The notes under the pieces were generated by a model that saw nothing but the letters and a program-made list of their open reading frames with translations, ran no database searches and had not been told where the DNA came from. From Beggiatoa alba B18LD (lineage in GTDB: Bacteria > Pseudomonadota > Gammaproteobacteria > Beggiatoales > Beggiatoaceae): DNA of 64,000 nt. The position numbers and the translations under genes were made by a program. Numbering within the stretch: position 1 is the stretch's first letter; each line of letters starts with the position of its first letter. This document shows positions 63,714 through 64,000 of this stretch, one piece after another. The DNA lies in contig NZ_JH600070.1 in NCBI RefSeq assembly GCF_000245015.1, positions 1,814,637-1,878,636 on the forward strand, read 5' to 3'.

Positions 63714-64000
63714 TTATTATTCTCCTCAAAAAATTCAAATTGGCAGGTAGTTTGTATCTACAAGATAAATAAGCCATAAAATTATTGATAACAATATATG
63801 TTACACAATTCTGCCACTTCATAAATTCTCATTATAATGTATGAATAAACAGTATAAAACACTAGACCCAGAGAAATTAGCACGTAATATGCACAATATT
63901 TTTTTGCATTTTATGAGTCATGATGTTCACATTTAATATGCAGTAACTATAGGATTTATTTTAAATAAATGCTTTTATCATTATTTAATGAAATACCTTT
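63714..64000. other. Right-end intergenic region
   Basis: 287 AT-rich bases upstream of ssb. A plus-strand ORF of 31 codons (63841-63936, MNKQYKTLDPEKLARNMHNI...) is in the right size for a leader or a truncated gene start, but support is weak. No repeat family member or RNA gene seen. Confidence 0.35.

Noticed and set aside
63841-63936. Short plus-strand ORF MNKQYKTLDPEKLARNMHNI
   Set aside because: 31 codons with no clear ribosome binding site or recognised family; kept only as a note on the intergenic region.

Overview
The window reads as chromosome of a gammaproteobacterium of roughly 40% GC. The gene families and the very abundant short dispersed repeats fit the Beggiatoaceae/Thiotrichales best; this is an inference from gene content, since no rRNA lies in the window. 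Housekeeping genes are intact and typical (guaB, lysC-csrA, dapF-DUF484, lptG, dnaQ, mpl, opgG, prfC, trmJ, aspS, ssb, and one tRNA-Arg). Between them lie accessory islands and decayed mobile DNA.

Layout. 0-1.2 kb: plasmid/phage-like helical protein, a gene remnant and a MITE-like repeat. 1.2-5.4 kb (minus): lutC-lutB, a coiled-coil protein, pdxB. 5.8-9.2 kb (plus): guaB, lysC, csrA. 9.2-13.4 kb (minus): DUF2062, FmdB zinc ribbon, a large MscK-like channel. 13.5-24.4 kb (minus): an Rhs/YD-repeat polymorphic-toxin island made of one 5'-truncated Rhs gene followed by at least five partial Rhs 'tip' cassettes. Each cassette repeats the same end of the Rhs core, then carries a different toxin tip and a different putative immunity gene, and a GC-rich palindrome sits at each cassette junction. 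Several tips are broken by identifiable small lesions. 24.5-28.8 kb: secreted protein, DUF484/dapF, DUF465, PilZ, lptG. 28.8-30.2 kb: nested repeats around a truncated IS982-type transposase. 30.2-38 kb (minus): unknown envelope protein, dihaem cytochrome c, tRNA-Arg(CCG), dnaQ, mpl, opgG. 38.3-46.3 kb (plus): DUF5691-MoxR ATPase, an exact 149-bp tandem repeat, prfC, DUF599, trmJ, DedA, CbbQ-type ATPase. 46.3-50.5 kb: glutamine amidotransferase, OlsB-like acyltransferase, two near-identical tandem Rpn/DUF4351 genes with the stub of a third, and an IS630 relic. 50.5-54.8 kb (minus): sigma-54 response regulator, a double-REC GGDEF protein with a degenerate GGDEF motif, a CobC-like phosphatase. 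55.3-57.4 kb: zinc ribbon and aspS. 57.9-60.5 kb (plus): a three-gene module (small membrane protein, P-loop NTPase, TPR protein) in which the first two products share an N-x-I-x-G-x-x-N motif. 60.7-63.7 kb: peroxiredoxin, NlpC/P60 lipoprotein, secreted protein, ssb.

Two candidates stand out as unusual systems: the palindrome-bounded array of Rhs tip/immunity cassettes (13.8-24.4 kb), which looks like a silent store of toxin ends able to recombine through a shared core of about 400 bp, and the NTPase/TPR module at 57.9-60.5 kb, whose shared glycine/asparagine motif resembles the short assembly motifs of NLR-like signalling systems. Both functional readings are inference; the repeats, frame lesions and shared motifs are directly visible.
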